Program-made: the position numbers and the translations under genes
Shown here: positions 34,243 to 43,316 of the stretch, one piece after another
Numbering within the stretch: position 1 is the stretch's first letter
Layout of the letters: the number at the start of each line of letters is the position of its first letter
Notes under the pieces: model-generated
Database searches by the model: none
What the model saw: only the letters and a program-made list of their open reading frames with translations
Told to the model about the DNA's origin: nothing
NCBI GenBank assembly: GCA_002747325.1
Contig: PDOZ01000028.1
Coordinates: 62,001 to 126,000, forward strand
Length of the DNA stretch: 64,000 nt
Direction of reading: 5' to 3'
Source of the DNA: Rhodobacterales bacterium
GTDB taxonomy: Bacteria; Pseudomonadota; Alphaproteobacteria; Rhodobacterales; Rhodobacteraceae

Positions 34243-35973
34243 TCACCGAACCAGCGGTTCGGCCCCTTCTTCCGCCAGCACCTGATCCAGCCCAACGTCC
34301 AGCTTACGCCGGATCCGGTCGGGTTTCAGTTCCTCAAGGTTGGTGTCGTCCGTGACGAAAGACAGCGCCCGGTTCCACTGAAACTCCGCCTCACGCACCC
34401 GGCCCACGGCCCAATAGGTATCGCCCAGATGGTCGTTCAGCACTGGATCGACCGGCAACAGCTCAACCGCGCGCTCCATCTCCCGCACCGCGTCGTCAAA
34501 ACGGCCAAGGCGGAAATAAACCCAGCCGAGGCTGTCGCGGATATAACCATCAAACGGGCGCGCTTCCACGGCGGTTTCGATCATCGCCAGCGCCTCATCG
34601 AAGTTTTCGCGCCGCTCAACATAGGAATAGCCGAGGTAGTTCAGCACGGAAGGCTGGTCGGCGGAAAGCTCCAACGCGCGGCGGAAATCGGCCTCTGCGG
34701 CGGGCCAATCGCCTTCGCGCTCATGACAAATGCCGCGGGCAAAATAGGTCGCCCATTGCGATTGCGCCGGTTCGTCATAAAGCGCGATGGCGCGGGAGTA
34801 TATCGGCAGCGCTTCGGCGTATCGCTTCTCAAAGCGGTAAATGTCCCCCAGGCTGGAATGGGCCACGGGCAGGTCCGGGTGCGCATCGGCCAGCGCCTCA
34901 AGCGCGGCAATCGCCCCCGCGACATCGCCCAGTTGGTGCAGCGCGCCGGCCCGGCCAAGCTGGGCCTGCGCATAGGCCGGGCTTTCCGCATCCAGAGACC
35001 CGTAAGCCTCTGCCGCCAAACGGAAATTCCCCATCTCCTCAAACTCCTGCGCCACAAGCAGGGTGGCGAGGAAATTCTCTGGCTCAAAATATTCCGCCAG
35101 CCGTGCATAAACCAGAACCAGCAGCGGATCAGCCTCTTCGCGGATCGAATTTCCGACCTCGAAAAAGATGCTGGCCAGCCCGTCCTGCGGCCCCTCCAAA
35201 GCGGTGAAGGGCAGCGGTTTGCCCGCCGCCAGTTCGGCGCGGATCTGGGCCAGTTCCGGGTCAAAGGGTTGCTGGAACGCCATGTCGATCAGCTCAACCG
35301 CATCGGGGTTGCGCTCCAACTGGCTGAGGATGGTAGCATAGGCGAGGATGCCACTGCGTTGCAGGCTCAGGGTCGCCTTGTCTTCGCCCGCGAAAATCTT
35401 CGCCGATCCTTCAAAATCCCCAACCCAAGCCAGCGCCAACGCCTTTTGCAACAACGCGATCTGCTCCAGACCGGGCGTCGCGGCCAATTCGTCAAACACT
35501 TCCAGCCCGCGATTCATCCGCCCCTCGCCAATCGCCGCCCAAGCGGTGATCATGCCGTCGATCAGCAGACCGATGGAAATATCGCTGGCGATCAGGCGGG
35601 AAAGCTCGGGCCAGTCCTGACGCTTGGTGGCGTCGGCAATAAGCACGAACCCGGCAACCTGACTGTCGGGCTGCACCGAGATCAGGCGGTTGGCGTAAGG
35701 CTTCGCCTCCTCCATCTTCCCCAACCCAATTTGCGCGAGAATCAAATGTTCCATCGTGGCGAAGTTGGACGGATCGGAGGCCAGAACCTCCGTGCCCCAT
35801 GTCACCACCGCTTCAAAATCGCCGCTCATATCGGCCGAACGCGCCGCGAGATAATCGCCGAACGGTTCACTATGCGCGGGGGCGGTGGTCGCCAGTAGAA
35901 CGGCAAGCCCAAGGGGCTTCAGAATAGGCCGCAGAAAACGGGGAAATTGCACGGGGCGCCTCCGGTTTAACAT
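34243..35973 (-). CDS. Exported tetratricopeptide repeat protein
   Basis: A 576-residue TPR protein with a basic N-terminus and signal peptide (hydrophobic GLAVLLATTAPAHS, cleavage near 35). TPR-like helices run through most of the chain. The clearest are at about 335-560, such as AYAQAQLGRAGALHQLGD, NYLGYSYVERRENFDEALAM and DSLGWVYFRLGRFDDAVREME. No catalytic motif. Likely a periplasmic or membrane-attached scaffold. It follows etf-QO in the same direction after 99 bp and a hairpin, so it may have its own promoter. Confidence 0.88.
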   Translation of the reverse strand: MLNRRRPVQFPRFLRPILKPLGLAVLLATTAPAHSEPFGDYLAARSADMSGDFEAVVTWGTEVLASDPSNFATMEHLILAQIGLGKMEEAKPYANRLISVQPDSQVAGFVLIADATKRQDWPELSRLIASDISIGLLIDGMITAWAAIGEGRMNRGLEVFDELAATPGLEQIALLQKALALAWVGDFEGSAKIFAGEDKATLSLQRSGILAYATILSQLERNPDAVELIDMAFQQPFDPELAQIRAELAAGKPLPFTALEGPQDGLASIFFEVGNSIREEADPLLVLVYARLAEYFEPENFLATLLVAQEFEEMGNFRLAAEAYGSLDAESPAYAQAQLGRAGALHQLGDVAGAIAALEALADAHPDLPVAHSSLGDIYRFEKRYAEALPIYSRAIALYDEPAQSQWATYFARGICHEREGDWPAAEADFRRALELSADQPSVLNYLGYSYVERRENFDEALAMIETAVEARPFDGYIRDSLGWVYFRLGRFDDAVREMERAVELLPVDPVLNDHLGDTYWAVGRVREAEFQWNRALSFVTDDTNLEELKPDRIRRKLDVGLDQVLAEEGAEPLVR

Positions 35974-36015
35974 CTATCTCCCCGCAGGGCGATTTTCCTC
36001 AGACCCTAAACGCGC

Positions 36016-36045
36016 GCGGGCGCGGGTTCAATCTCCCGCGCCCGC
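36016..36045 (-). terminator. Hairpin after etf-QO
   Basis: GCGGGCGCGGG (36016-36026) pairs perfectly over 11 bp with CCCGCGCCCGC (36035-36045), with an 8-base loop. It lies 28 bp past the etf-QO stop. The minus-strand tail GCGCGTTTA has few T residues, so termination is plausible but not ideal. Confidence 0.55.
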
Positions 36046-36072
36046 TTTGGTAAAATTTAGCCCGAAACCACG

Positions 36073-37728
36073 TCACATATTCGGGTAATTCGGCCCATCA
36101 CCGCCTTGCGGCACCTGCCAGGTGATGTTCTGCGCCGGATCCTTGATGTCGCAGGTTTTGCAATGCACGCAGTTCTGGAAGTTAACCACAAACCGCGGAT
36201 CGTGCCCCTCTTCACGCACCACCTCATAAACCCCGGCCGGGCAATAACGCTGCGCCGGTTCGTCGAAATTGGGCAGGTTATATTTGATCGGAATATCCGG
36301 GTCGGCCAGTTGCAGATGACAGGGCTGGCTTTCCTCATGGTTGGTGGCGGCGAAGCTGACATTGGTCAGCCGGTCGAAACTCAGCTTTCCATCCGGCTTC
36401 GGATAGTCGATTTGCTTGTAATCCGACGCCTTGCCGGTCGCCGCCGCATCGCTCTTGCCGTGCTTCATCGTGCCGAACAGCGACCACTTCTTGGTGAAGG
36501 TCTGCACCCACATATCGAAGCCAGAAAGCATCATGCCGAAGAGCAGGCCAAACTTGGTGGTCAGCGGTTTGACGTTGCGCACGGGCAGAAGATCGCGGGC
36601 GATAGCGCCGGTGCGCAGGTCTTCTTCATAAGCCTCCAGCACATCGCCTTCGCGCCCGGCCTCCAACGCCGCCGCAACCGCTTCTGCCGCTGCGATGCCC
36701 GAAAGCATGGCGTTGTGGTTGCCCTTGATGCGGGCATAGTTCACCAGCCCAACACTGTCGCCCAGCAGAGCCCCGCCGGGGAAGACCGATTTCGGCATCG
36801 ACTGCCAGCCACCCGCCGAGATCGCCCGCGCCCCGTAAGCCACCCGCTTGCCGCCTTCCAGCAGCTCAGCAATTTCGGGGTGATGCTTGAGGCGCTGGAA
36901 TTCCATATAGGGGAAAACATGCGGGTTCTTGTAATTCAGGTGAACCACAAGCCCGAGAAAAACCTGATTGTTTTCAGCATGATAGAGGAAGCCACCGCCC
37001 GGTGCGTTGCGGCCAAGTGGCCAGCCCATCGTATGGGTTACCGTGCCTTCGCGGTGTTTTTCCGGGTCCACTTCCCAGATCTCTTTCATGCCGATGCCGT
37101 ATTTCGGCTCGTCGCGGTCCTTGTCGAGCTTGAAATGGTCAATGGCGACCTTGGCCAGTGACCCGCGCGAACCCTCGGCGATCAGCACATATTTGCCATT
37201 CAACTCCATGCCCGGCTCATAGGCCGGTCCGGGGGTGCCGTCCGGGTTCTTGCCGAACTCGCCTGCAACCACACCGCGCACCGCGCCTTCGTCGTTATAC
37301 AGTAACTCCGAACAAGCCATGCCGGGGTAAATCTCGATCCCCATACCCTCGGCCTGTTCCGCCAGCCAGCGGGTCACATTGCCCATCGACACGATGTATT
37401 TGCCGTGATTGTCCATCAGCGGCGGCATGGGCCACAGCGGGATGCGCAGGTGCCCGCCCGGTCCCAACAGAAGGAAATTATCCTTGTTGACCTGCGTCGT
37501 GACCGGCGCGCCCTTTTCCTTCCAATCCGGGATCAGCCGGTCCAGACCTATCGGGTCCAGAACCGCCCCTGACAGGATATGTGCGCCTACTTCGGAGCCC
37601 TTTTCGAGCACCACGATCATCAGATCGTCATTCAGTTGCTTTAGCTTGATCGCTGCTGATAGTCCCGCGGGCCCTGCCCCGACAATGACCACATCAACGT
37701 CCATTGCTTCGCGTTCAATCTCAGACAT
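36073..37728 (-). CDS. Electron transfer flavoprotein-ubiquinone oxidoreductase
   Basis: Passes electrons from ETF, reduced by acyl-CoA and related dehydrogenases, to ubiquinone in the inner membrane; 551 aa. The FAD motif GAGPAG is at residues 17-22, followed by KGSEVGAHILSGAV. A monotopic membrane and ubiquinone region lies in the middle. The [4Fe-4S] cluster ligands are Cys496 and Cys520, Cys523, Cys526 (CVHCKTCD). ATG at 37728 has GGAGAG upstream; the frame opens at 37791. Divergent from greA. It would serve the acyl-CoA dehydrogenase at 43285-44997 among others. Confidence 0.96.
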   Translation of the reverse strand: MSEIEREAMDVDVVIVGAGPAGLSAAIKLKQLNDDLMIVVLEKGSEVGAHILSGAVLDPIGLDRLIPDWKEKGAPVTTQVNKDNFLLLGPGGHLRIPLWPMPPLMDNHGKYIVSMGNVTRWLAEQAEGMGIEIYPGMACSELLYNDEGAVRGVVAGEFGKNPDGTPGPAYEPGMELNGKYVLIAEGSRGSLAKVAIDHFKLDKDRDEPKYGIGMKEIWEVDPEKHREGTVTHTMGWPLGRNAPGGGFLYHAENNQVFLGLVVHLNYKNPHVFPYMEFQRLKHHPEIAELLEGGKRVAYGARAISAGGWQSMPKSVFPGGALLGDSVGLVNYARIKGNHNAMLSGIAAAEAVAAALEAGREGDVLEAYEEDLRTGAIARDLLPVRNVKPLTTKFGLLFGMMLSGFDMWVQTFTKKWSLFGTMKHGKSDAAATGKASDYKQIDYPKPDGKLSFDRLTNVSFAATNHEESQPCHLQLADPDIPIKYNLPNFDEPAQRYCPAGVYEVVREEGHDPRFVVNFQNCVHCKTCDIKDPAQNITWQVPQGGDGPNYPNM

Positions 37729-37740
37729 TGAACTCTCCAT

Positions 37741-37774
37741 TTGTCCCACCTTTGAGATAGCGCTTACGGGACAA
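37741..37774. promoter_or_regulatory. Inverted repeat upstream of etf-QO
   Basis: TTGTCCC (37741-37747) and GGGACAA (37768-37774) are perfect complements 20 bases apart, starting 13 bp upstream of the etf-QO start. The spacing puts the two arms on nearly the same face of the helix, as expected for an operator. The rest of the 246-bp gap to greA shows a second short repeat, CAAAG and CTTTG (about 37819-37836), but no gene. Confidence 0.35.
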
Positions 37775-37974
37775 AAGTGCAACGGCGACACAGCGTTACT
37801 TATTTATGCAAAGATACATTACTTTGTTTCGCGCACACGGCAGCGAAGGCCATAAACCCATTGCATTGCGCGCGGTTTTGCTTTTGTCTGGCGAAAACGG
37901 GCGCGCTGCGGTGCGCCCTCATTGGTTTGTTGAGCGGACGCGCGGCGCCGCCCCCGAAGACAGGTAACACAACG

Positions 37975-38445
37975 ATGGACAAGATCCTTTTGACCCGCCT
38001 AGGCAATGAGGCGCTGAATGATGAACTCAAGCACCTGAAGATGGTGGAACGCCCGGCGATTATCGCGGCGATTGCGGAGGCGCGCGAGCATGGCGATCTG
38101 TCGGAGAACGCCGAATATCATTCCGCGCGCGAGAAACAGAGCTTCATCGAGGGGCGGATCAAGGAATTGGAGGGCATCATCAGCCTCGCCGATGTGATCG
38201 ACCCCGCGACCCTCTCCGGCAGCATCAAATTCGGCGCCACGGTTCAACTGGTGGACGAGGATACGGACGAAGAAAAGACCTATCAGATCGTCGGCGAACC
38301 GGAAGCTGATCTGGAGGCGGGCAAGCTCAACATCAAGTCCCCCCTTGCGCGGGCATTGATTGGCAAGGAAGAGGGCGATAGCGTAGAAGTGCGCACGCCG
38401 GGTGGTGACAGAAGTTACGAGATCTTGGCTGTCAATTACGTCTGA
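37975..38445 (+). CDS. greA: Transcription elongation factor GreA
   Basis: Rescues stalled RNA polymerase by stimulating transcript cleavage; 156 aa. The N-terminal antiparallel coiled coil carries the tip acidic residues in [20 protein letters not shown]. The C-terminal FKBP-like domain has [24 protein letters not shown] and [17 protein letters not shown] at 37975 is the family start; the long upstream open frame is not coding. Followed after 14 bp by a membrane protein gene on the same strand. Confidence 0.97.
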   Translation: MDKILLTRLGNEALNDELKHLKMVERPAIIAAIAEAREHGDLSENAEYHSAREKQSFIEGRIKELEGIISLADVIDPATLSGSIKFGATVQLVDEDTDEEKTYQIVGEPEADLEAGKLNIKSPLARALIGKEEGDSVEVRTPGGDRSYEILAVNYV

Positions 38446-38459
38446 ACCGGGAGGAGCCG

Positions 38460-39479
38460 ATGACGGAAGCCCCAAAGCCTGAAGAAGCGGAAGACGCCAA
38501 GCGGCCCGCCTTCGGGCGCAATCTGTCGGCTTCTGAATGGGTGGCGGCGGGGCTGATCGGCTTTTGGCTTATTGCCTGTCTGGTCTTTTTCGTCGTGATG
38601 GGCGGCGCGGGATTTAGTGCCGACAACGGTTTTCGGTTTATCATGGTGCTGATCGCGGTGGTGCTGCCGGTGGCGGTGATCTGGCTCGCCGCGTCGGCTG
38701 CGCGTTCCGCCCGCATCATGCGCGAAGAAAGCCGGCAGTTGCAGTTGTCGCTCGACGCCATGCGCCAGTCTTACCGTCAGGCGCAACAGGCGCTCGCCGC
38801 GACGGGGCAATCCTCGGGGGTGGAACGCAAGTTAAACGAAATCGCCGAAGCGCAGCGTCAAACCGGCACCGCTCTGGCCACCTTTGTATCGAGCCGCCCC
38901 ACGCGCCCGGAACCTGCCGCCTTGCCCGCCACGCCGAAGCTGGTCGAGACCGACGAGGAGGGGCAGGCCAGCCTTGCCCTTGGCACTCCGGCGGAGGCGC
39001 TGGCCGAACCGCTCAACATGAACGATCTGATCCGCGCGATCAATTTCCCGGAGAATGCCGAAGACGCGGAGGGGTTCGAGGCGCTGCGCCGGGCGCTGTC
39101 GGATCGTCGCGTCGCCTCGCTGATTCAAGCCTCGCAGGATGTGTTGACCCTTCTGAGTCAGGACGGCATTTACATGGACGACCTGCGGTATGATCCCGCC
39201 CGCCCGGCAATCTGGCGTCAGTTTGCCCAAGGCGCGCGCGGCGCGCAGGTTGGGGCGCTCGGCGGGGTGCGTGATCGGTCCTCGCTGGCGCTGACTGCCG
39301 GACGGATGAAACAGGACACCATCTTCCGCGACGCCGCGCATCATTTCCTGCGTCGCTTCGACACCGTGCTGGAAGAGATCGAACCGAATGCGACCGACGA
39401 CGAATTGGACCGTTTCGGCCGCACCCGCACCGCCCGCGCATTTATGCTGCTGGGCCGGGTGACGGGGGTGTTTTCTTAA
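38460..39479 (+). CDS. Conserved membrane protein with coiled coil, function unknown
   Basis: A 339-residue protein. Two membrane segments (about 28-50 and 58-82) are followed by a coiled coil (about 85-145, REESRQLQLSLDAMRQSYRQ). After a proline-rich linker comes a helical C-terminal domain (about 178-339) with FEALRRALSDRRVASLIQASQDVL and RFGRTRTARAFMLLG. The architecture suggests cytoplasmic N- and C-termini. I do not know a named family. GGGAGGAG precedes the ATG. It follows greA closely, and its last 38 bp overlap the end of mobA on the other strand. Confidence 0.82.
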   Translation: MTEAPKPEEAEDAKRPAFGRNLSASEWVAAGLIGFWLIACLVFFVVMGGAGFSADNGFRFIMVLIAVVLPVAVIWLAASAARSARIMREESRQLQLSLDAMRQSYRQAQQALAATGQSSGVERKLNEIAEAQRQTGTALATFVSSRPTRPEPAALPATPKLVETDEEGQASLALGTPAEALAEPLNMNDLIRAINFPENAEDAEGFEALRRALSDRRVASLIQASQDVLTLLSQDGIYMDDLRYDPARPAIWRQFAQGARGAQVGALGGVRDRSSLALTAGRMKQDTIFRDAAHHFLRRFDTVLEEIEPNATDDELDRFGRTRTARAFMLLGRVTGVFS

Positions 39480-40044
39480 GTCGCTTCTGCGCAGAGGCCA
39501 ATTCTTCCGGTGTATTAACGTTGAAAAACGGATCCGGGTCGCCGTCAAACCGCACCCGCTCACCGCCGATCTGCGCCGCAAACACCCGCAATTTGCGCTC
39601 GCCTGCCGCAAGAAACTGCGCCAGCGCCTCCGCTTGCGACACTTGCCAGACCGCGCTGACCGGATGCAGTCCGCTCGCGCTTTCCGCCATCACCACCGGC
39701 GCATCGCATGCCGCCAGCCGCGCCGCCATATCGGCAGGAAAGAACGGCACGTCCACCGGCGTAGTCAACACCCGCGCCTCCCCCAGCGCCTCGGCCCAGC
39801 GCATCGCCGCCAGCACGCCGGAAAGCGGCCCGAGCGCATGTTCCGAACGGATGGTCTCGACATTCTCCACCGCCACCGGCGCATTGACCGCCACGCGCGC
39901 GACCTGCGGCGACAAGCGTTCCACTACATGCGCCAGCATCGGTTGCGCGCCAAGCGCCACCCCCGCTTTATCCCGCCCCATGCGCCGGGATTGTCCCCCC
40001 GCAATCACCACCGCTACCAGCGCCGTTTGGTTCGACAATTGCAA
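39442..40044 (-). CDS. mobA: Molybdenum cofactor guanylyltransferase
   Basis: Attaches GMP to molybdopterin to form the MGD cofactor; 200 aa. The N-terminal nucleotide motif AGGQSRRMGRDK is at residues 15-26, followed by LGPLSGVLAAM, the metal-binding TPVDVPFFP and HPVSAVW. The C-terminal FFNVNTPEEL is also characteristic. The gene overlaps tail-to-tail with the membrane protein gene by 38 bp. MGD enzymes are not encoded in the window, but fdhD (53694-54500) serves one of them. Confidence 0.93.
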   Translation of the reverse strand: MQLSNQTALVAVVIAGGQSRRMGRDKAGVALGAQPMLAHVVERLSPQVARVAVNAPVAVENVETIRSEHALGPLSGVLAAMRWAEALGEARVLTTPVDVPFFPADMAARLAACDAPVVMAESASGLHPVSAVWQVSQAEALAQFLAAGERKLRVFAAQIGGERVRFDGDPDPFFNVNTPEELASAQKRLKKTPPSPGPAA

Positions 40045-40111
40045 CTCCTGCGTTTTGCCCCTAATGACATCAAACGAACCTTATGCGGTGCCTCGGCAAG
40101 TGGAAAGCCAT

Positions 40112-40834
40112 ATGACCTCAGCCCAAGAAAAATACGCCACCCGGCGCGCGCTGTTCCAAGGCGTTCGCGACGGCTTGCCCTATGTGCTGGTCATCGTGCC
40201 CTTTGCGCTGCTGTTCGGGGTCGTGGCGACGGAAGCCGGGCTGAAGGTTGCGGAGGTGCTGGGCTTTTCCGTGCTGGTCATCGCAGGCGCAGCGCAGTTT
40301 ACCGCGGTGAGCCAGATGGCCGCCGATACGCCGACCCTGATCATCATCCTGACCGCCGCCGCAGTCAATCTGCGCATGGCGATGTATTCTGCCTCGCTCG
40401 TGCCGCATCTCGGGGCAGCGCCGCTTTGGAAACGGGCGCTGGTGGCGTATCTCATGGTTGATCAGGCCTATGTTGTCAGCATCGCCAAATACGAATTGGA
40501 ACCAGAGCTGACCCTCTCGGCAAAGCTGGCCTATTACTTCGGGATCATGGTGCCGATTGCGCCGGCGTGGTATAGCGCGTCGCTGGTCGGGGCGGTGGTT
40601 GGCGGGGCCATTCCGCCGGAATATGCACTGGACTTCGCGATCCCGATCACCTTCCTTGCCATGATTGCGCCAATGCTCAAGACCCTGCCGCATGTGGTGG
40701 CGGCGGCAACGTCCGTTGGCGTGGCGCTCGCGGCGTCCGGCCTGCCCTATGGCACCGGCTTGCTCATCGCAGGCATGGCGGCGATGGGGGCCGGGGCGCT
40801 GGTTGAAATCTGGCTGGAGCGGCGCGCAACATGA
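40112..40834 (+). CDS. azlC: AzlC family branched-chain amino acid permease
   Basis: Large subunit of an AzlCD-type exporter for branched-chain amino acids; 240 aa, about seven to eight membrane segments. Features are GVRDGLPYVLVIVPFALLFG near the N-terminus, AGAAQFTAVSQMA, NLRMAMYSASLVPHL and the MVDQAY motif. ATG at 40112 has GGAAAG upstream; an ATG 16 codons earlier (40064) is possible. Its end overlaps azlD by 4 bp. Confidence 0.93.
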   Translation: MTSAQEKYATRRALFQGVRDGLPYVLVIVPFALLFGVVATEAGLKVAEVLGFSVLVIAGAAQFTAVSQMAADTPTLIIILTAAAVNLRMAMYSASLVPHLGAAPLWKRALVAYLMVDQAYVVSIAKYELEPELTLSAKLAYYFGIMVPIAPAWYSASLVGAVVGGAIPPEYALDFAIPITFLAMIAPMLKTLPHVVAAATSVGVALAASGLPYGTGLLIAGMAAMGAGALVEIWLERRAT

Positions 40835-41160
40835 GCTATTCGACCGCTGAAATCTGGTTCATCATCGGCGGGCTGGCACTGGCTACCTTACTGATCCGCT
40901 TCTCGTTTCTGGGCATTATCGGCGACCGCCCGATGCCGGAATGGGTGCTGCGCCTGTTGCGTTATACGCCGGTTGCGGTGATCCCCGGACTGGTCGCGCC
41001 GCTGGTGTTCTGGCCCGAAGCCAACGGGGGCGCACCGGAAGCCGCGCGCCTGACCGCCGCTTTCGCCACGCTACTGATCGGTATCCTCTCACGCAACACG
41101 CTGTTCGCCATTATCGGCGGGGCGGCCACGCTGGCCGCCGCGCTCATGTTTGGCCTTTAA
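40831..41160 (+). CDS. azlD: AzlD family protein
   Basis: Small partner of AzlC, 109 aa, four membrane segments. The pattern LATLLIRFSFLG, then PMPEWVLRLLRYTPVAVIPGLVAP, and a C-terminal RNTLFAIIGG is the AzlD signature. Start codon overlaps the azlC stop (ATGA), so the two are coupled. The stop overlaps the convergent lipoprotein gene by 4 bp. Confidence 0.93.
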   Translation: MSYSTAEIWFIIGGLALATLLIRFSFLGIIGDRPMPEWVLRLLRYTPVAVIPGLVAPLVFWPEANGGAPEAARLTAAFATLLIGILSRNTLFAIIGGAATLAAALMFGL

Positions 41161-41753
41161 AGCGCCGGCGCCCGGAGGGTCCCGTTATTATCCGGGTCAT
41201 CGTCGTGATACTCGCTCACCCTCGTTACCGGATATTCCGCAAAGTTATCCATCAGATGAACCGGGAACATGGTCGTCGATATGTTTTCAAACCCGGGCAA
41301 CTGCGCGAGCAGACGGCTGGTTGCATTCGCACAAAACGCTTTCGGAACCGCCCCGTTTTCCTTCGCCAACCGCAGCGCCATTTCCGCCACAGCAGGAGAA
41401 ACCGGCAGGTCCTGCTTCACGACCCGCCACGACGTGCGCGAGTGGAAATCAGCGAAAAACGCAACCGCACGGTCACTCATACCGAAAACCACATCATTAC
41501 GTTCCGGCAGGCGCGGATGGTTGAAACTACCAGCGGGATCGAACAGCACCCGCTGCGAGGGGGCAGAAATCAGCAGAGCCGTATGCCCGCCATTGCCGGA
41601 ATTAACATTGATCACCGTGTAGAGCGACAGCATCGGCTGCCCCCCCGTCGCAAAACTCGCCCGACTCACTTCCTCATCCGGCGCCCAAACCGGCTCGCCC
41701 GCACAAGAGGCCAGCCCCGTCACCATAATCAGCGCAATCAATATCCGTCGCAT
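41157..41753 (-). CDS. Lipoprotein with possible permuted papain-like (NlpC/P60-like) fold
   Basis: A 198-residue lipoprotein. The lipobox is LASC with Cys17 as the lipidated residue; ATG at 41753 gives a normal signal, while the frame opens at 41774. The mature part has His57 in NSGNGGHTALLIS, FDPAGSF, and Cys141 in KAFCANATSRLL. A histidine strand first and a cysteine helix later is the order of circularly permuted papain-like enzymes. A cysteine amidase or peptidase role at the membrane is therefore possible, but this is pattern reading only. Convergent with azlD; a 67-bp gap separates it from the upstream gene. Confidence 0.8.
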   Translation of the reverse strand: MRRILIALIMVTGLASCAGEPVWAPDEEVSRASFATGGQPMLSLYTVINVNSGNGGHTALLISAPSQRVLFDPAGSFNHPRLPERNDVVFGMSDRAVAFFADFHSRTSWRVVKQDLPVSPAVAEMALRLAKENGAVPKAFCANATSRLLAQLPGFENISTTMFPVHLMDNFAEYPVTRVSEYHDDDPDNNGTLRAPAL

Positions 41754-41820
41754 GTCTTGACTATCCCTAATCAACCCTAATCCCCGAAACCTCTAGCCCA
41801 TCCGCCGCGCGCGGGTCAAT

Positions 41821-42255
41821 TCACGCTTCACTTTCCTCAAGATTGGCCGCGAGCCGGAAACCGATCCGCTTGGGCGGGGTTTCCGGTTTTTCCTTCGCCG
41901 TTGCGCGCAGCATGACGTTAAGCTGGGAAACATGCTGCACCAGTTGAGTCTTGGTCCCGTCCGCGTCAGCACCGTAAAAGGTCACGATGTCCGGGTCGAA
42001 ATAACCGATCCCCTCGATACGCAACACGCCCGCATCGCCGCCAGTAAAGCCCATGGCGACCTCGTGTTCATTATCGAGCTGTTCCTCGAAATTCTTCAAA
42101 TACAGGATCAGGCGCTCATAGGCCCATTGCGCGGGGCTTTTATCCTGATACGGCTTTTTGGCCACCGCTTGCGGCAGCGGCACCTGTTCTGCGGTCAGTG
42201 GTGCGTCTTCGTCGCATTTTGCCACGCAGGCCGGTGGGTTTTTCATCTCGCTCAT
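41821..42255 (-). CDS. Conserved cytoplasmic protein, possibly DUF6173
   Basis: A 144-residue soluble protein. The centre, SPAQWAYERLILYLKNFEEQLD, is a helix, followed by a beta-rich domain, EVAMGFTGGDAGVLRIEGIGYFDPDIVTFYG, and a C-terminus ending KRIGFRLAANLE. It reminds me of DUF6173, a family of this length in Rhodobacteraceae, but this is from memory only. ATG at 42255 overlaps the stop of the metallo-beta-lactamase gene (ATGA), so it belongs to the same operon as that gene and the acyl-CoA dehydrogenase. Confidence 0.75.
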   Translation of the reverse strand: MSEMKNPPACVAKCDEDAPLTAEQVPLPQAVAKKPYQDKSPAQWAYERLILYLKNFEEQLDNEHEVAMGFTGGDAGVLRIEGIGYFDPDIVTFYGADADGTKTQLVQHVSQLNVMLRATAKEKPETPPKRIGFRLAANLEESEA

Positions 42256-43316
42256 GGTGCCCCTTTCTGCCAAAGCCACGCCCCGTCCGGCGACAGCGTA
42301 CGGCGGATGCGGCCGGTTTGGAACAAATGATTGAGGTGCCCCACCGCTTCGACCAGCGCCAGCCCGTATTCCGCCGCGCCGATCTGACGTTTATACAGCA
42401 CGGAAAAAGTCTCGGCGGCGGTTTTCGGCTCTGCGAGAAATTCGACCAGCCGATCCAGCGCCGTGTGATGATTGTCCTCAAGCTGGCGTAAGCGCGTCGG
42501 CAGGCCGGTGAAGGGCAGTTTATGGCCGGGCAAGACCAGTTGATCATCGCGCGCAAACGTCGCGAGGCGCGCACAGCTTTCCAGCCATTCGCCGACCGTA
42601 TCCGCGTCCGGCTCGGTGGCGTAAACTCCGAGATTGGGGCTGATCGTGGCCAGCAGTTGATCGCCGCCAATCACCAACTCGCCATCGCGCGACCAGAGCG
42701 TTGCGTGTTCCGGCGCGTGGCCATCGCCCATGCGCACATCCCAATCGCGCCCGCCGAGGCGGATCACCTCGCCCTCGCGGATGCGCCGATAGCCGAGCGG
42801 CAGGGGCGTGACGCAATCGGCGAAATTGAACGGCCGCTCCTGCGCCCGCTGCTCCAAAATGCGCGCATCCATCCCGGCACGTCGCCAGAAAGCAAGCGTT
42901 TCGGGCACCGGGCGCGGCTGTTCATCCAGGATCAACATACGCGCCAGAAGCCAGGAAGTGCGGGTCGTGATCAGTTCGGCGCCATGTTCGGTCTGAAACC
43001 AGCCCGCGAGGCCGATATGGTCCGGGTGATAATGCGTGATCAGCACCCGCGCGACCGGACGCCCGGCAAGCGGCCCGTCCAGCAACTCCTGCCAGATCGC
43101 GCGGGTCTTTTTGGTGTCCATCCCGGTATCGACTAGCGTCCAGCCATCCGCGTCGGCGATGGCATAGACATTGACGTGATCAAGCGCCATCGGCAGCGGA
43201 ACGCGCATCCAGAACACGCCTTCCGCCACCTCTATCGCCGCGCCGCGTTCCGGCGGCACGTCGAAGGGAAATCGCAACGTCACCTCAGGAAGCGAGGTCG
43301 TCAACGGAGAGGGCAT
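42252..43316 (-). CDS. Metallo-beta-lactamase fold hydrolase
   Basis: A 354-residue MBL-fold protein. The metal motif HYHPDH (His95, His97, Asp99, His100) is complete, with further ligands in MGDGHAPEH and VLPGHKLPF. The extra C-terminal helical domain (about 255-354, including LDRLVEFLAEPKTAAETFSV) is like that of the LACTB2-type or glyoxalase II-like hydrolases. Substrate unknown; position after an acyl-CoA dehydrogenase gene hints at thioester hydrolysis. The start overlaps that gene by 32 bp. Confidence 0.88.
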   Translation of the reverse strand: MPSPLTTSLPEVTLRFPFDVPPERGAAIEVAEGVFWMRVPLPMALDHVNVYAIADADGWTLVDTGMDTKKTRAIWQELLDGPLAGRPVARVLITHYHPDHIGLAGWFQTEHGAELITTRTSWLLARMLILDEQPRPVPETLAFWRRAGMDARILEQRAQERPFNFADCVTPLPLGYRRIREGEVIRLGGRDWDVRMGDGHAPEHATLWSRDGELVIGGDQLLATISPNLGVYATEPDADTVGEWLESCARLATFARDDQLVLPGHKLPFTGLPTRLRQLEDNHHTALDRLVEFLAEPKTAAETFSVLYKRQIGAAEYGLALVEAVGHLNHLFQTGRIRRTLSPDGAWLWQKGAP

